Notes under the pieces: model-generated
The model's database searches: none
What the model was told of the DNA's origin: nothing
Seen by the model: only the letters and a program-made list of their open reading frames with translations
Shown: positions 10,600 to 22,779 of the stretch, in pieces
Layout: each line of letters begins with the position of its first letter
Position numbering within the stretch: position 1 is the first letter of the stretch
Program-made: the position numbers and the translations under genes
NCBI GenBank assembly: GCA_032871835.1
Contig: CM065297.1
Location: 31,443,598-31,507,597 of the forward strand
Length of the DNA stretch: 64,000 nucleotides
Source of the DNA: Dipteronia dyeriana
Taxonomy: Eukaryota; Streptophyta; Magnoliopsida; Sapindales; Sapindaceae
Reading direction: 5' to 3'

Positions 10600-11190
10600 C
10601 TAACATGGTTATCTTTATAAATACATTATTTTTTTTAAAATATTCAAATCTTTTACAAGGACAGGGAAAATGAAAGAGAAAATAATTTCCTTTCCTAGAT
10701 ATTTAGTAGCAATTCCTTCACTAGTGACCTTAAAAGATGATATAAGATATAAGAATGGTAACCCTAATATCACATTTTGGGATAGGGTTTTTACAATAAG
10801 GAAATCATTTGTGTAACATATCCCTTCATTACAAACTCTAGCATTAGTGAGTTTATATTGTATTTCTAATTTTTTATTGTTTGCTCCTTGTAGAGTTTCA
10901 GTGGTCAATTCAAGATATTTTGTAGGTATAAGGGCTTCCTTTATACAATTGAGATCAACTTTTGTATCTACTAAAGCATTAACTCTAAGATTGTAATCTG
11001 AAGAGATTCTAATGTCTATTTCAATATACCATTTTTGAATTCTAACCTCTCTAGCAATATTAACTTGGCCATACTGATTAAGATTAGCAACTAACTCTTG
11101 ATCAGGTTGGGTTGTGTCTGAATAATCAGAACTGTTAAAGTTAGGTTCTTTAGAAATAGAATAAGGTTTAGGAATAGGAGAATGGTCTTT
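10600..11190 (-). pseudogene. Pararetrovirus aspartic protease region
   Basis: At about 10958-10975 the frame reads NALVDTKVDLNC where an aspartic protease would have DTG or DSG; the Gly after the catalytic Asp-Thr is replaced by Lys. Downstream, NVILGLPFLY (about 10750-10780) matches the conserved ILG..F segment of retroviral-type proteases. It sits between the coat and RT domains, as expected in a caulimovirid polyprotein. An in-frame stop ends the readable frame at 10615. Confidence 0.7.
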
Positions 11191-11238
11191 TATGCTATTT
11201 TGGATTTGTATGTCTTGGATATTTTTTCTTTATAATTT

Positions 11239-12621
11239 TTATTTCTTCTTTAATGTTCTGGATTTCTTTCTACAGATCAGTAATATTAACCTTTCTTTTT
11301 TTGGAATTTTGGAAAAATCCCAAAACATTTTCATCAAAGTCAGGTGTTTGGAATGGAGCATTTTGAATGGTTTATTATGTTCAGAGGATGGTGTCGAACT
11401 ACTGGGGGTTGCTTCTTTAGCAATCTTTTGTTGCAGTTGTCTGATATGTTTTGATTTTTGTATGGGATCTTCTATGTTGTCGATCATGCTAAGGATAAGA
11501 GAATAATCATGTTGGTCGAGGACATTAATTTCTTTGTAAACACAAGGTTGTATGTTCGTATCTGTTCTAGAAGAGGAGTCAGAAGATGTTTCATCAGAAG
11601 ATTCTTCTAAAACTAAAACTTCTTCTGGGGAACTAGTTGTTTCAATACTGGAATCAGAATCTTCATAGAGGATTTGAAGTATTTTATCTTTAATGTTATC
11701 TTCTATGTCTAAACTTATGATTTTATTCTTTTGTTCTGGACATCTGTTTGTGTAATGTCCTTCTTTTCCGCACTTGAAACATTTCGTTGATTTTTTAAAT
11801 TTTTTAGAATTTTCCCTTTGTTTCATTTTAGCGTAGTCTGGAAAATAATTAGCAGTTTTTCCTGGTATGTAAGCCGATTCTCCCCTAGGTATGTATTTTC
11901 TTTTTGTTTTGTATTTGTTCTTTTTATACTTATTAATATCTTTGGGGAATTTTCTTTTTCTAGGATTAGGAAGTTTGTCAAAACCAAATTGTTCACACCA
12001 TGAACCAAGTTCTTCTTTGGTAGTTAGTTTTTGTTTTTTCAGTTGGCTTTTGAGTCTGATGTCATTGCATAATTGTAATGCTAATATATTAATTGTGGCT
12101 ATGATTTCTCCATAAGTCCAGGTGTTAAGGTCTATTTGAGACCAGTCAGAAACACCCATTTGTTCTATCATTTTGTCTCTCACTTCAGTAGAAAAAAGCT
12201 TAGGTAATCCTGATATGAACTTTTCTTTCCAATAAGAATTGACATTATCAGTACGTTGAAGGACTCTAGTCAAGAATATATCTTCATACCATTTGAAATC
12301 ACTAAGTATTTTACACTTAAGGTTTTGGATTTTTGAAAATTCTTTTCCTTGGAATCTATTAGGGTTTTCTACAAAATGAATTAATATGGTATAACATAAG
12401 ACATCAATGTCATCTAGTTGGGATGTGGTAGTAGTCATGGATATAGAAGGTATAAATGATGCAGGGTCAATGGAAGTTCTTGTGGGTGTATTCGTGACTA
12501 TTTCTTTGGTATGGTTTATGATAATGGTTCTGGCATTTAGACTGAGAGTGAGAGACCACAAGCCAAATAATTGGCCTTCGAACCCCGTGGCTAGGGATGT
12601 GACAGCGTCAGCATGGGTCAT
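11239..12621 (-). pseudogene. Pararetrovirus coat protein region with CCHC zinc knuckle
   Basis: This is the longest open stretch in the window (460 codons). It has an N-terminal region of unknown fold, a Lys/Arg-rich basic block (about residues 219-245) and a zinc knuckle CFKCGKEGHYTNRC at residues 281-294 with Cys, Cys, His, Cys all present. An acidic Ser/Asp/Glu-rich segment follows (about 315-360). A basic block followed by CCHC and then an acidic tail is the usual C-terminal layout of caulimovirid capsid proteins. The start codon position is not secure, since the frame was part of a longer polyprotein; a stop separates it from the frame at 12646. Confidence 0.8.
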
Positions 12622-12645
12622 ATTTTGTTTTTTAATATAAATATA

Positions 12646-13301
12646 TCATATAGTGTGCATTTGTCTAAGGACTGTGATGATATGATATTCTGATAATCCA
12701 TCGATGTTGAATTGATAACAGGCATTACCTATGTAGGCCCAGTAAGAGACAGTTTCTTCATATTGGAGATCATGAGGAGTAGGTCTAGGGTAATAAGGTT
12801 TTGTGTTTTGATAAAATCTAGTGTAATTGTGACTATCTACTTTGTCGGTTGAGGTTATTCTTTGAACCATATTGTCAAAAAATTCTTCGCTTGAGGAATA
12901 TACAAGAGATTTTTCTAAAGTTTGGACTTCTGGCTTGGGTAAATTCTGAAGTCTTTCTTCTAAGGCTTTTATCAAATCTCTTTCATCAAGCAAATGATCA
13001 AAACATTTTTCAATACCAGTATGATCAGGGAATAAGAGGACTTCTGAATCATATTCAGAAAGTTTAGACTTCAATTTTCTTTTGGAAAGAGGGTAGTTGT
13101 TGATTTAGAAATATTGAGATCAATTCTTTCTAGTTGTTCCCCTAAAGAATTTAAGAAAAAATTGGTATAATTATTTTTTCTCATAACTATACCAATTTGT
13201 TGTGATGAGGATGGGACAAAAGGTGATAATGGATCATCAAATATAATGAAAGGAGTACATTTTGTAGTGTTATTGTCATTGTCAGGGTCTTCATTAGGCA
13301 A
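12646..13301 (-). pseudogene. Pararetrovirus polyprotein segment between movement and coat domains
   Basis: Two overlapping frames (13301-13071 and 13074-12646) carry one continuous similarity broken by a frameshift. The second contains YYPRPTPHDLQYEE and WNIDGLSEY-like residues (here FNIDGLSEYHI). I recognise this as part of the capsid-proximal polyprotein of plant pararetroviruses, but cannot assign a function. Its order relative to the coat frame supports a single ancestral polyprotein. Confidence 0.6.
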
Positions 13302-13445
13302 TTCTATTTCAAAATGTCTAGGAGGAAAATAGACTTGTTTTTCTTCTCCTCTTTTTGTTTTATAAGTTATGATATTGGATTAATTAATAACAAGGCATTG
13401 TTGTTCAAGATATTTCCTATTGGAATACCATTCAAAAAACTGTAT

Positions 13446-14280
13446 TTATTTGTTAAGTTTTTTAAGGTTTTCAATCCATCTATTATGGAATTGTTTTCTT
13501 TTCTTTTCATTATAATTGTTCTCATATTTTTCTCTTAAAAAAAAATTCTGAGGGGAAAAATAATCAGTCATGAAGAGATTGTAATCGATATAGACTTCTC
13601 TATCTATCACATTAATGGATCTTGCTTGAGGTTCAGGTTCAATAATCTTAGTCAGAACTTGGGAAGGGGTAGGAGAAGTTTTTCCTTCATTAGTGTGAAT
13701 AGGTTGGGCTACTTGTTCTGGTGTTTTCTGTATACTGGTAATATGAGTAGGAATCGTAGGAATTTCAATATTTGTAGGTCTTCTTCTTCTAGAGATAAGG
13801 TTTATGTTTTCAGATGTTTCACTAGAACTAGGGTTGTATTTGTCTGTCAAATTAAGGGTCTGATGATGCTTAGGAACAAGACTAGGGATTTGCTGAGCAA
13901 TGTTTAGTCTGGATAGACTGGATAGAGAATTTCTGGATGTCTGAAAATCATTTGTGGTTCTAGAATTGTCATGTTCTCTACAAGAAATTCCTCTTCTGAA
14001 TGATATTATAAGGGTTCCATCTTGTTTAGTAACACAGTCATGAATATTTCTCATGGGTGGTTTATTACTAGGTTGGTCAACTTTTTCTTTAACCCAATCA
14101 TCAGGGAAGTTAATATTTTACCATTTAACAGGTACAAGTACAAGGACATTGACAAAAGGGAAAGCATTGAAACAAATAGTTTGTCCTGCTAGAATAAATA
14201 GGGGTATAAAACTAGGTATAAAACTAGGTATAAGCTCATAAGTTAAAACACGATAATGAACTCTGTATACCAGCGCACGC
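13446..14280 (-). pseudogene. Pararetrovirus movement-protein C-terminal remnant and linker
   Basis: The frame near 14250-14140 reads LAGQTICFNAFPFVNV, then a stop, then NFPDDWVKEK. The following 202-codon stretch (14054-13446) is Ser/Pro/Thr-rich, with low complexity typical of the linker after a 30K-type movement protein. A short duplicated unit (IPSF, encoded by ATACCTAGTTTT) sits at about 14210-14232. The similarity stops at about 14280, so most of the movement protein and the viral leader are missing. Confidence 0.6.
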
Positions 14281-14520
14281 GCGTGTGTACGTACGTGCGT
14301 GCATGAGATATGCTATACGTATATACACACACTAAATATAATTATTTATTTCAAAAAAAATAAAAGTAAAAAATGATTTCTAAAAAACATGTAAAATAAA
14401 TTAATGGCATCCTCTTATTTACCAAAATACCACTAATTAGATGGAATTGTGGAATTGGATAAAATGACTATTAGTGTAACGGTGTTTGCTAAAAATTGTC
14501 ATTTTTAATCCAATTCCACA
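14281..14520. repeat. Alternating purine-pyrimidine run and an inverted repeat
   Basis: 14281-14335 is mostly alternating purine/pyrimidine (GCGCACGCGCGTGTGTACGT and GTATATACACAC), a sequence type that can form Z-DNA or be a microsatellite; it abuts the end of the virus segment. At 14448-14467 and 14498-14520 are inverted arms (TGTGGAATTGGAT and ATCCAATTCCACA) that could fold into a hairpin with a 30-base loop. The small size suggests a MITE remnant. Confidence 0.6.
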
Positions 14521-14765
14521 TATGTCGGCTATTTTGATAGTGGTGATATAAGTTGATAGTCACCGGATAATTACCTCTAACATAAATCTTTTCAATTTAT
14601 ATGATTGAGTTTTATATTTACATGGCACAAAAATGTCCAACAGACGCGGAAATATTAACATCTTAAGCGTTCAAAAAAAAGAGGCAATTAATCCTTGAGT
14701 GGAACTATTAATATTTCTAAATAAATCCTCCATGATCAAGATTCAATTTCTATCCAAATAATGGA

Positions 14766-14939
14766 TTTGGATCCTCTACTGATCTGATCTTTTTCCTAAC
14801 CTTTTTAAAACATGTGATTGGTTGTTGATAAAGTGGTTATGGAAACCAATCACATCTTAACAACACAATCATTACAATGCTTATGTGTCATGAGATTAAA
14901 TGAGGTAAAAAAAAAGATCAAATCAATAGAGGATCTAAA
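14766..14939. mobile_element. MITE with inverted terminal repeats (about 174 bp)
   Basis: The left end reads TTTGGATCCTCTACTGATC and the right end, reverse-complemented, TTTAGATCCTCTATTGATT; both continue into TGATCTTTTT. No coding capacity. I could not fix a target duplication, so the superfamily is unassigned. Confidence 0.7.
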
Positions 14940-15494
14940 TTCCCAAATAATACCCAAATGGCAAGAGCCAATCCCTTCCAACTCAAAAGAGTAACAATAA
15001 TTTGATATTAAAGGGGAATTCCTTCCAATCCTCATAATAACATTGATGTTAATGCCACATGAAATGGCAAGGTTAAGTTGTTAAATATTAAAGGGGATGT
15101 TACCTGCTAGACTCAAATTTGATGCACCACTCAACTAATTCTTAAAATATTGGGTCTTCTATTTATTTAGTTTTTATTATTAAAAGTGGTATTAAAATAA
15201 AATTGGAAATTGGCCACTAATCATGCTTGATTGTTGACATTTGAGATATTAATTTTAAAATTGGGATACACCGACTAAATGAGAATCAAGTCTGAAAAGT
15301 GTAAAAAAAAAAAAAAAACATAAGGATAATTTTGTAGTGGATATATGAGACTGGCGCGACGTCGTTTGTTAGAAGTTTTCTTTTTTCTAAAATTGGAAAT
15401 CAGATTACCATTGAATATTCGGTAATTTCAAAAGGCATGAATGAAATCAGTGCGCGAAGAAATTATTCAATTTAATTAGTATTTTTTTTAATAA
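14940..15494. other. AT-rich non-coding spacer
   Basis: No gene or clear repeat. A 16-A run lies at about 15304-15319, followed by a short GC-richer stretch (GACTGGCGCGACGTCG) near 15350. Confidence 0.4.
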
Positions 15495-15832
15495 TACTAC
15501 TTCGTCTAAATTTTATATCTAAATCTGATATCTAAATGATGTGATGATATTATAATATATTTATTTAAATTGTATTATATTCATATAATTTAAATTAATG
15601 GATTAGAATGTTATCACATAATTCGAACACTAAATTTGGATAATGTAACTTTATTTTTTTTTTTTAATTCAATAATGTTACTTTATTCAAATTTGGTTCC
15701 TAAATCTGGTGTCCAAATGATGTGTCAACATTGTAATTCATTTATTTAAATTATATTATATTTGTATTATTTAAATAAAATGATTAGAGAGTTGCCACAT
15801 CATTTAGATATCTGATTTAGACAAATAGTATT
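15495..15832. mobile_element. Two adjacent related MITEs
   Basis: Two units of about 165 bp (about 15495-15655 and 15668-15832) have the same plan: an outer segment with CTAAAT..(G/A)TATCTAAATGATGTG, an AT-rich centre with TTTATTTAAATT, and the inverted outer segment at the other end. In the second unit the left TCCAAATGATGTGTCAAC pairs with the right TCTAAATGATGTGGCAAC when reverse-complemented. They appear to be tandem insertions or a local duplication of one family. Confidence 0.65.
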
Positions 15833-15839
15833 ACTCTTT

Positions 15840-16540
15840 TTAATTATTCATTTAGTAATTCAAGAGATTTCAAAAGACATGATTGAAATAAAATTATTCA
15901 TATTAATTATGGTTTTAAGTATCCGGTAATTTAAAAGATTTGAGAAGACATGAATGAAATCAATGCATGAATTAATTATTCATATTAATTAGTATTTTTA
16001 AAACTATTCCTTCAGCAATTCAAAAGATTTCAAAAGACATGAATGAAATCAAAGCACGGATTAATTATTCATATTAATTGGTTTTTTTTTTGTATTCGGC
16101 AATTCAAAAGACATGAACGAAATCAATGCATGAATTAATTATTGATATTAATTAGTTTTATTTTTAATTATTCAGTAATTGAAAAGATTTCAAAAGAAAT
16201 GAATGAAATCAATACATGAATTAATTATTCATATTAATTAGTATTTATTAATTATTCATTCAGTAATTCAAAAGATTTCAAAAGACATGAATAAAATCAT
16301 TGCATGAATTGATTATTCATATTAATTAGTTTCTACAATTCAAAAGACATGAATGAAATCAATACATTAATTAATTATTCATTATAATTAGGTTTTTTTT
16401 TAAATTCAAAAGCTTTCAAAAGACGTGAATGAAATCAACGCATGAATTACTTATTCATATTAATTAGTTTTCTTTAAGCGTTCGGTAATTCAAAAGATTT
16501 CAAATGACATGAATGAAATCAATGCATGAAATCATACATG
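15840..16540 (+). repeat. Degenerate tandem repeat (about 65-90 bp unit, nine or so copies)
   Basis: The core (AATTCAAAAGATTTCAAAAG, then ACATGAATGAAATCAATGCA, then TGAATTAATTATTCATATTA) recurs through the whole stretch with length variation between units. No coding potential. Unit copies differ by substitutions and small deletions, so it is an old minisatellite. Confidence 0.8.
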
Positions 16541-16544
16541 AGGT

Positions 16545-17345
16545 CTGGCATGGCCTGTTGCCTTATATAGGCCTTGGCCTGGCCTATTTATGGACCAGTT
16601 CGTGCTAGGCATGGCCTGCTTGTGGGGCGAGCCAGATGGGCTTGGTCTGCCAAGTCAAGTCCATTTTGTGAGCACTATGTCACGGGCCGCAAGCTTACAA
16701 GCCCAGGAGTCCAACAAAGGCCCTTACTCTGCCCAGCTCCTGGAAGATTCTAGAGACCTCTCCACAATTCCAACATTGGTCAAGCTTCTGGAAGTCTCTA
16801 GCAACTCAACCATCTCTACACCATTTTTGTACTAAGCTAGATATGTGTAGAATAATCTAGAACCTTGTAAAAGCATGTAAATACATGTAGAGTATTCTAG
16901 TTAGGTGTAGAATATTCTGGAGACTTAATCTCCACTATTAGACTAGATTAGTCTAGAACATTCCTTAAGGAGGTGGCTCACCTATAAATAGCCAACCCCT
17001 CTCATTTGTAAACCATCCTAGAATTCTTACATTAATACAACTCTTCCTTTGAGAGTATTTGTGAGCATTCTAGTGATCCAGAGCATCGTGGTCTTCCTTC
17101 GTAAGTCTCACCGATGCACTGTCTTCGGGCTCCCCATTTCAACCCTCTCCCGACTCTCCTCACTCTAAATCGCTTCCGCATCTTCACACTCGACAACTTT
17201 CATCCAAGAACTTGCCCGAGTGTCCCTTTTACAAGGCTTACTTAGCAACGTTCCCACGGAAGTTGCCTAAGTGCCACACGGGTGTGCCTAGATGAAATTC
17301 TCACCCCGTGACAACTAGCTCGAGTTATCACTTTTTTTCAAGGTA
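16545..17345 (+). mobile_element. Fragment of an LTR, probably Ty3/gypsy
   Basis: A CTATAAATAG box lies at about 16981-16990, preceded by repeated TAGAATATTCTGGAG-type motifs and followed by CATTTGTAAACCATCC and ACATTAATACAACTC, a combination I associate with gypsy LTR U3/R regions. Upstream, repeated GGCCTGGCC/GGCATGGCC units give a GC-rich start. Neither end shows a duplication, no PBS is seen, and no coding region is attached. Confidence 0.5.
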
Positions 17346-17368
17346 TTTATACTAATAAGAAAGGTTTT

Positions 17369-17372
17369 AATA

Positions 17373-17421
<49 letters not shown>
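17369..17421. repeat. (ATT)n microsatellite
   Basis: A nearly perfect ATT trinucleotide run, just left of MULE copy 1. Confidence 0.95.
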
Positions 17422-17423
<2 letters not shown>

Positions 17424-17879
17424 GCTGTGAATGATTTCTTGATTTTGATTTTTTTTTGTGGAAATGGTGAGAAATGTCACCTTTTTTTAGTGAGTTGCAG
17501 TAATGTCACCGGTTTAATAAAATAACTTTAAAAGACATTTATTATGGTGAATTACCGAAATTGTCCTTAAATAATCGATTCTTTATTCTTTAAAAGCCTC
17601 TTTCAAAAAAAGTTGTGTGAAAATCAATCAACTACTCCAGGTATCTCTTCAAAAAACGAGTTCGATTCCAGATATTTCATAAGAAGGTAAACTAATATTT
17701 CTAATCTTCATTTTCATTTTTTTTATATATTTCTGTGTGGTTTAATCTATATATGAACATTTATGAACATGTTGTCTCAATTTTTTTTGTTTGTCTACGA
17801 GTTGTAAACTTTTTAAAAATAATGTATGAACATGTATGCATTTTTTTTGGATTTATATTTGGTCGAGTTGATTTGAAGT

Positions 17880-18290
17880 GGTGCAAACAAGTTTAAAATC
17901 TTGGGTAGAAAAGCTTGAAAGCATTTTTAAAAAGCTCGAAACATTAGTAAAAAAGCTCGATTCATAAAATAAATGCTCGATCTCTTACTAAAAAAGCTCG
18001 ATTTCTCACAAAAAAAGCCATATCCCTCATAAAAAAATTCGATCCTTCACAAAAAAAAACTCAATCCCTAAAATAAAAAGCTCGAGCCATATTTGAAAAA
18101 AGCTCGAGTCATATAAAAAAAAACTCGATCATGTATAAAAATAGCTCGGACTTGAACAAAAAAAGCTCGATAAAGTTCAAAAAAGCTCGATCAAGTTCAA
18201 AAAAAACTCGATCATGCACAAAAACGGCTCGATCATGTACAAAAAAAGCTCGATCAGTAACAAAAAAAACTCGATCGCTTACACTTGATT
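17880..18290 (+). repeat. 5' subterminal array of AAAAAGCTCGATC-type units (MULE 1)
   Basis: About 20 short units of poly(A) followed by (A)GCTCGAT or ACTCGAT, spaced about 17-22 bp. The array falls inside an inferred 5'-leader intron of the transposase: a donor-like AAGAAGGTAAAC lies at about 17678-17689 and the acceptor TTTGACAG at 18363-18370, just before the start codon. Confidence 0.85.
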
Positions 18291-18374
18291 TTTGTTTAAT
18301 CCTTTGTAATTGTAAATGTAATATTAAATATTATTTTCTTAATAATGGTTTTTTATGATGATTTTGACAGGACA

Positions 18375-21115
18375 ATGGATAGGGTGAGAATAGTCATATC
18401 CTACAACGGTCGATGAGAGCAATTACTCGACGGAAATCAGAGGTATTGAGGTTCCGATAACCAAGGTTTGTGTGTGTCAAGAATTTGACTTACGACGAAT
18501 TGATGTCGATCATACAAACCATTGAGAAGTTTGATGAGAACAAATACAGTGTTGATCTACAATCTATATCAATTGTTCCTGGGACTACATGTCGTACATT
18601 TATAAGAAACAATGATGACGTTTAGTTTATGCTAGGGGAAGATAGGGTGATCCCTCAAGTATGTGTTAGTTTAATCGAGATGCCAACAGGAGGTTTCATT
18701 GGTGAAGATATCCCTCATCGTGATAACACCCAACAATTTCGATTGTCAGGCGGAAGCAACCAGTTGTTCACAGAAAGAAGTGGGATTGATGGTCCAGAAA
18801 ACATATGTGATGTCCCACCGGAAGTAGCCGGCCATGCTGTTATACTGGGACCTCAATTCGACGATGTCTTCAAATTGAGATGAATGGTAGGCAGTACAAC
18901 CACCAATACAATGATATCTACAATGAAATCAACAATGAGTAGAATACAACACCCAATGTTGGGCCGATTCATGAGGTGGATAATGAGGACAATTTTAATC
19001 CGATAGATAATGTAGAGAACAATGAGGATGATGAAGAACCTGTCCAAACGGAAAGACGTGTAAGACATATACATAGATTTAGTTCCAGTGCACCAGATAT
19101 AGCTAGGACCTCTAAGGTCCGGGCTAATGTAACTCCAGATGATTCTGATAATGCCACAACATGGGTTATTCCAGAAGCAGAATCATACTCTTTTGGTATG
19201 GGTGGAAGCAGGAAATTGGTTGAAGATGAACCTATAAGCATGATATATAAAGGGCAATTTTTTCCAACGAAAAAGGATTTGAAGAGACTAGTATGCCATT
19301 TTGCAATGCGGAAGAACTTCGAGTGGAAGGTGAAAAGGTCCAATAAGACAACATTACATCTAGTTTGTTTGATGTAAAATTGTACGTGGAAGTTAAGAGC
19401 GATGAGGAGAGATGAAATGACATACTTTCAAGTAAGAAGTTTTGTCAACGAACACACTTGTCCGTTAGAGGAAATTCACCGCTGGCACCGACAAGCTAGT
19501 GCAATCATAATTGGAGAAGTTATTGCACCTAGACTTCAACAACAAGATGGTCGACTAATGCGTCCGAAGGACATAATCACCGACATGAAATCAATGTATG
19601 GAATCCAAATCATGTACAGTAAGGCACACGCCGCCCTCGATTATGCGTTGTCACTGACATATGGAATGAATGAGGAAACCTTCCAACTGCTTCCATCATT
19701 TGGTTACGTTTTGGAACAAAAAAATCCCGGCACAATCACTGACTTACAATGCGATAAAGATGGTAAATTTCTATACTTTTTCATATCAATTGGTGCCTCA
19801 CTTAGAGGATTTCGGACGTGTATGCATCCAGTAATTGCCGTTGATGGTACCCATTTGAAGGGACGATTCAGGGGTACAATGTTTGTTGCAACAGCACAAG
19901 ATGGGAACGAACAGGTGTATCCAATTGCATTTGGGTATGGCGACTCAGAAAACAACCTTTCATGGGAATGATTTTTGGATTGCTTAAATGGTGCCCTAGG
20001 TCATATTGATGAGCTGGTTTTCATTTTCGATAGACATGCAAGCATTGAAGCAGGGATTTCTAAAGTGTTCCCTTATGCCACCCATACCATATGTTGCTGG
20101 CACTTTGCTGAAAATATTAAGAAGCAATTTCATATGAAGGATGTTACTGCAATAATGGACAAAGCAACCCGCGTGTACACCGAGTTTGAATATAATCGGT
20201 ATATGGAAGAGTTAAGAAACTTGCACCAGAATGCATATGATTATGTAATTGATGTCGGTCCACACAAGTGGTCCCGCGTACACTGTCCCGAAAAAAAAGG
20301 TACAGGGTGATGACAACAAATGCTGCAGAATGTATAAACTCATGCCTAAAATTTACATGGAAACTGCCTATGTTAACTCTGGCTGAGTTCATTAGGAATA
20401 TGCTACAACGATGGTTTCACAATTGCTATAGAGCTACACAATCCATGCGTTATTAGTTGACCGACGCAGTACATCTTGTGATCTTAAAACGTATGGAGAA
20501 GTGTGATTTTATTACCGTAAATCCAGTAGACTGGAAAACAGTGGACTGTTGACTTAGCCCCGGAAGACCTGTACTTGCAAGTTGCAACAAATTCCAAAAG
20601 GATCATTTTCCATGTTCTCACACACTTGCGACCGTACGGTACATTACTTTCAAGTTTTTCTGTGAGATGATTATTACTGAAACGTGAAGTTCATCGTTTT
20701 CAATGTTTTTTACAGGGAGCGAAACTTGGATTTGACAACTTTGTGTTCGGACTACTACAAGAGACAGACACTTATTGACTCGTACTCGGTTCCTATTATA
20801 CCGATTGGACATCCTTCCACTTAGGTTGTGCCATCTGACATTGCTCAGAGGGTTATTTTGAATCCAATCTCCAGGAGACAAGCAGGACGCCCTAGGGCTC
20901 GTCTCCATGTCTCGTCTTCGGAGAGGACAACTACACAATCATGTAGAAGATGTGGACAACCAGGGCATAATTCCAGGAGATGTTCTAACCCACCTATGAT
21001 TAATTAAGGTCCAAGCAGAGGTGTTCCTAATGAATACCGCCGCAAGTGTAGCATCTGTCATTCAATTGGACACAACAAACAGATGTGCCATAACATGGAC
21101 TCTAATATGGAATGA
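18375..21115 (+). pseudogene. MuDR-type transposase of MULE 1, broken
   Basis: The start codon at 18375 follows a 3' splice site by four bases. The N-terminal region (RVRIVISYNGR, then a TGA) is PB1/MuDR-N-like. The DNA-binding region contains the KKDLKRLVCHFAM segment near 19270-19310. The DDE catalytic domain (PF10551-like) shows VDGTHLKGRF near 19840, FDRHASIEAG near 20025 and NAAECINS near 20320, with Asp, Asp and Glu present, then a SWIM finger near 20560-20635 (PCSHTLA in copy 2) and two CCHC knuckles (CRRCGQPGHNSRRC at about 20943-20984 and CSICHSIGHNKQMC near 21050). Breaks: the early TGA, a TAG near 18624, a 7-base deletion near 18870 relative to copy 2, a TAA near 19375, TGA for Trp near 19970, and frameshifts near 20300 and 20455. 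Confidence 0.85.
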
Positions 21116-22779
21116 AGGAATGTAGTTTTGATCACATTGTAAACATTTGGAATCGTATCAGTAGTCATAATTTTGAATTGTAATAATAACTTATTTTTTA
21201 TGTGTTCGTTAACATATTGTATCACATTGTCAAGGTTTGGTATGTGTTTCGTACATGTGATGGCATACACTGGAAACAAAAACTGCCAAAATGAAATTGA
21301 AATAATATTAATGAATTGCAATGTCTTTGTACATAAAAAATGGTAGGAAATATTAAAAATATACAACATTAAATATACAACCAAACATTAGGCGGACCTG
21401 GAGTTACAAAAAATCTCCAGAACCATTTTCTCCTGAATGATCCCCATGTCGTCCTCTAACCAATCAAAAGGGCTTCGACCCGCCAGTAAGTACTCGATAA
21501 GTATCAATGTATGGGGACCACAGTTACCTCTGCAATTGGACACATTAAAACGCGTTACAAATCGTTTTTAAATAATATCTAAGGACGTGAATGAAATTGA
21601 ATGTCTTACGATATTTTTTATTGGGGGACTGTAGAAGTGGGGACCACGCTGATCAAGAAGGACTTATTTTCCCTGGGGAACGGAAGACGACCACCTCGTC
21701 ATGTAGTGTGGAACCCCACGTCATTCAACATGGACGCCAAAAACTACCGTAATGGCCGGACCTGCTACTTCCTGATATAATTAGGAACTTCCTGTCTCCA
21801 GGGGTCAAATATGTCAACCTTCCAGAGAATAAGATCGACGATCACCACCAGCCAATGGTGGCCCCTAACGTTGCACGGTATCTAAACCTGTAATAGTATG
21901 CAGAAGGTGTTAGGTCAGGATATACGAACAATTTATATTTTAAATCATTTCCACCGTCTAACACTTACAAAGTCAACCTCATGCCATGGGCGGTTTCCAC
22001 TTGTGGTTGCTCCATGGACAGTCTGAAGGTCCTCTTCCAACCATCGGGACTATAACTTATTCCACCTTGCCGTGGTCACAACCCCGTGCGAATCAAGAGG
22101 CATCATTCTCTCCCACTATAACAACATAAGTACATACAATCATTGACAAAATCGTATCAATAATAAAAAACCATAAAACGCGATGTGATTCCAATAATTT
22201 ATGACTACTTATATAGAATTGTGTATCCAATATGTTGATCCTCTGGTTGTACACAGTGGGAAATCCTTGCTGACGCTTCCGAAGAATATGGAGGTATACG
22301 TCCATATGCTAACATACAATAAAAATAATGAATTGTTAACAATACAACATTATTTAAACAAACGTTAATATTAAAATCACATAAGTACGTACCGTGTCCT
22401 CCAAGTCCATGAAGTTGGATTGTGTACGCATGAACCATCCGGCGTCCACTAGTGCCAGCATTTCCACATCACGTCTGTTTAATGGTTGGATTAGCTTTAG
22501 GTAAATTTGAAAAAACATTAAAACACTGTCATTTTAATTAGATGAAGTTGGACTCATAGTTCCCCGTTAATGTTCCTCTTGAAGGCTTTGTATGCCGCAA
22601 GTTGGTCGGCGTCCATAAGTCTGTAGGGTTCAAATATGTGTTCCGTGGACTCGGGTCATGTCCTCAACCTCTTCGGCCCGCATGGATCTGTGTAAGGGCT
22701 CATCAACTGTCATTTGCGCTTAACTATACGCTTTCTGTACGGTACTCCAGCCTCTGATGAGCTCTGGAGCTCGGTCGAT

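Larger units (their letters stand above)
4546..14280 (-). mobile_element. Endogenous pararetrovirus (Caulimoviridae, Florendovirus-like), almost one genome length, decayed
   Basis: Read on the - strand from 14280 downward, the domains occur in caulimovirid order: movement-protein C-terminal remnant, coat protein with a CCHC knuckle, aspartic protease, reverse transcriptase, RNase H, a further ORF, then a TATA/poly(A) region. There is no integrase and no LTR of its own. Subtracting the 2571 bp solo LTR and its 5 bp duplication leaves about 7.1 kb, close to a full caulimovirid genome; the leader and the first part of the movement protein are absent. The left end meets a TA microsatellite, and beyond the right end is an alternating GTAC/TATA-like run at 14281-14340. 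Placement near Florendovirus is an inference from a single long polyprotein, a second ORF after RNase H and the TA-rich junction. Stops and frameshifts throughout make it non-functional. Confidence 0.85.

Noticed and set aside
17880..18290. Regularly spaced short repeats resembling a CRISPR array
   Set aside because: Spacers are A-rich and nearly identical, the repeat core is only 6-8 bases, and the context is a plant transposon.
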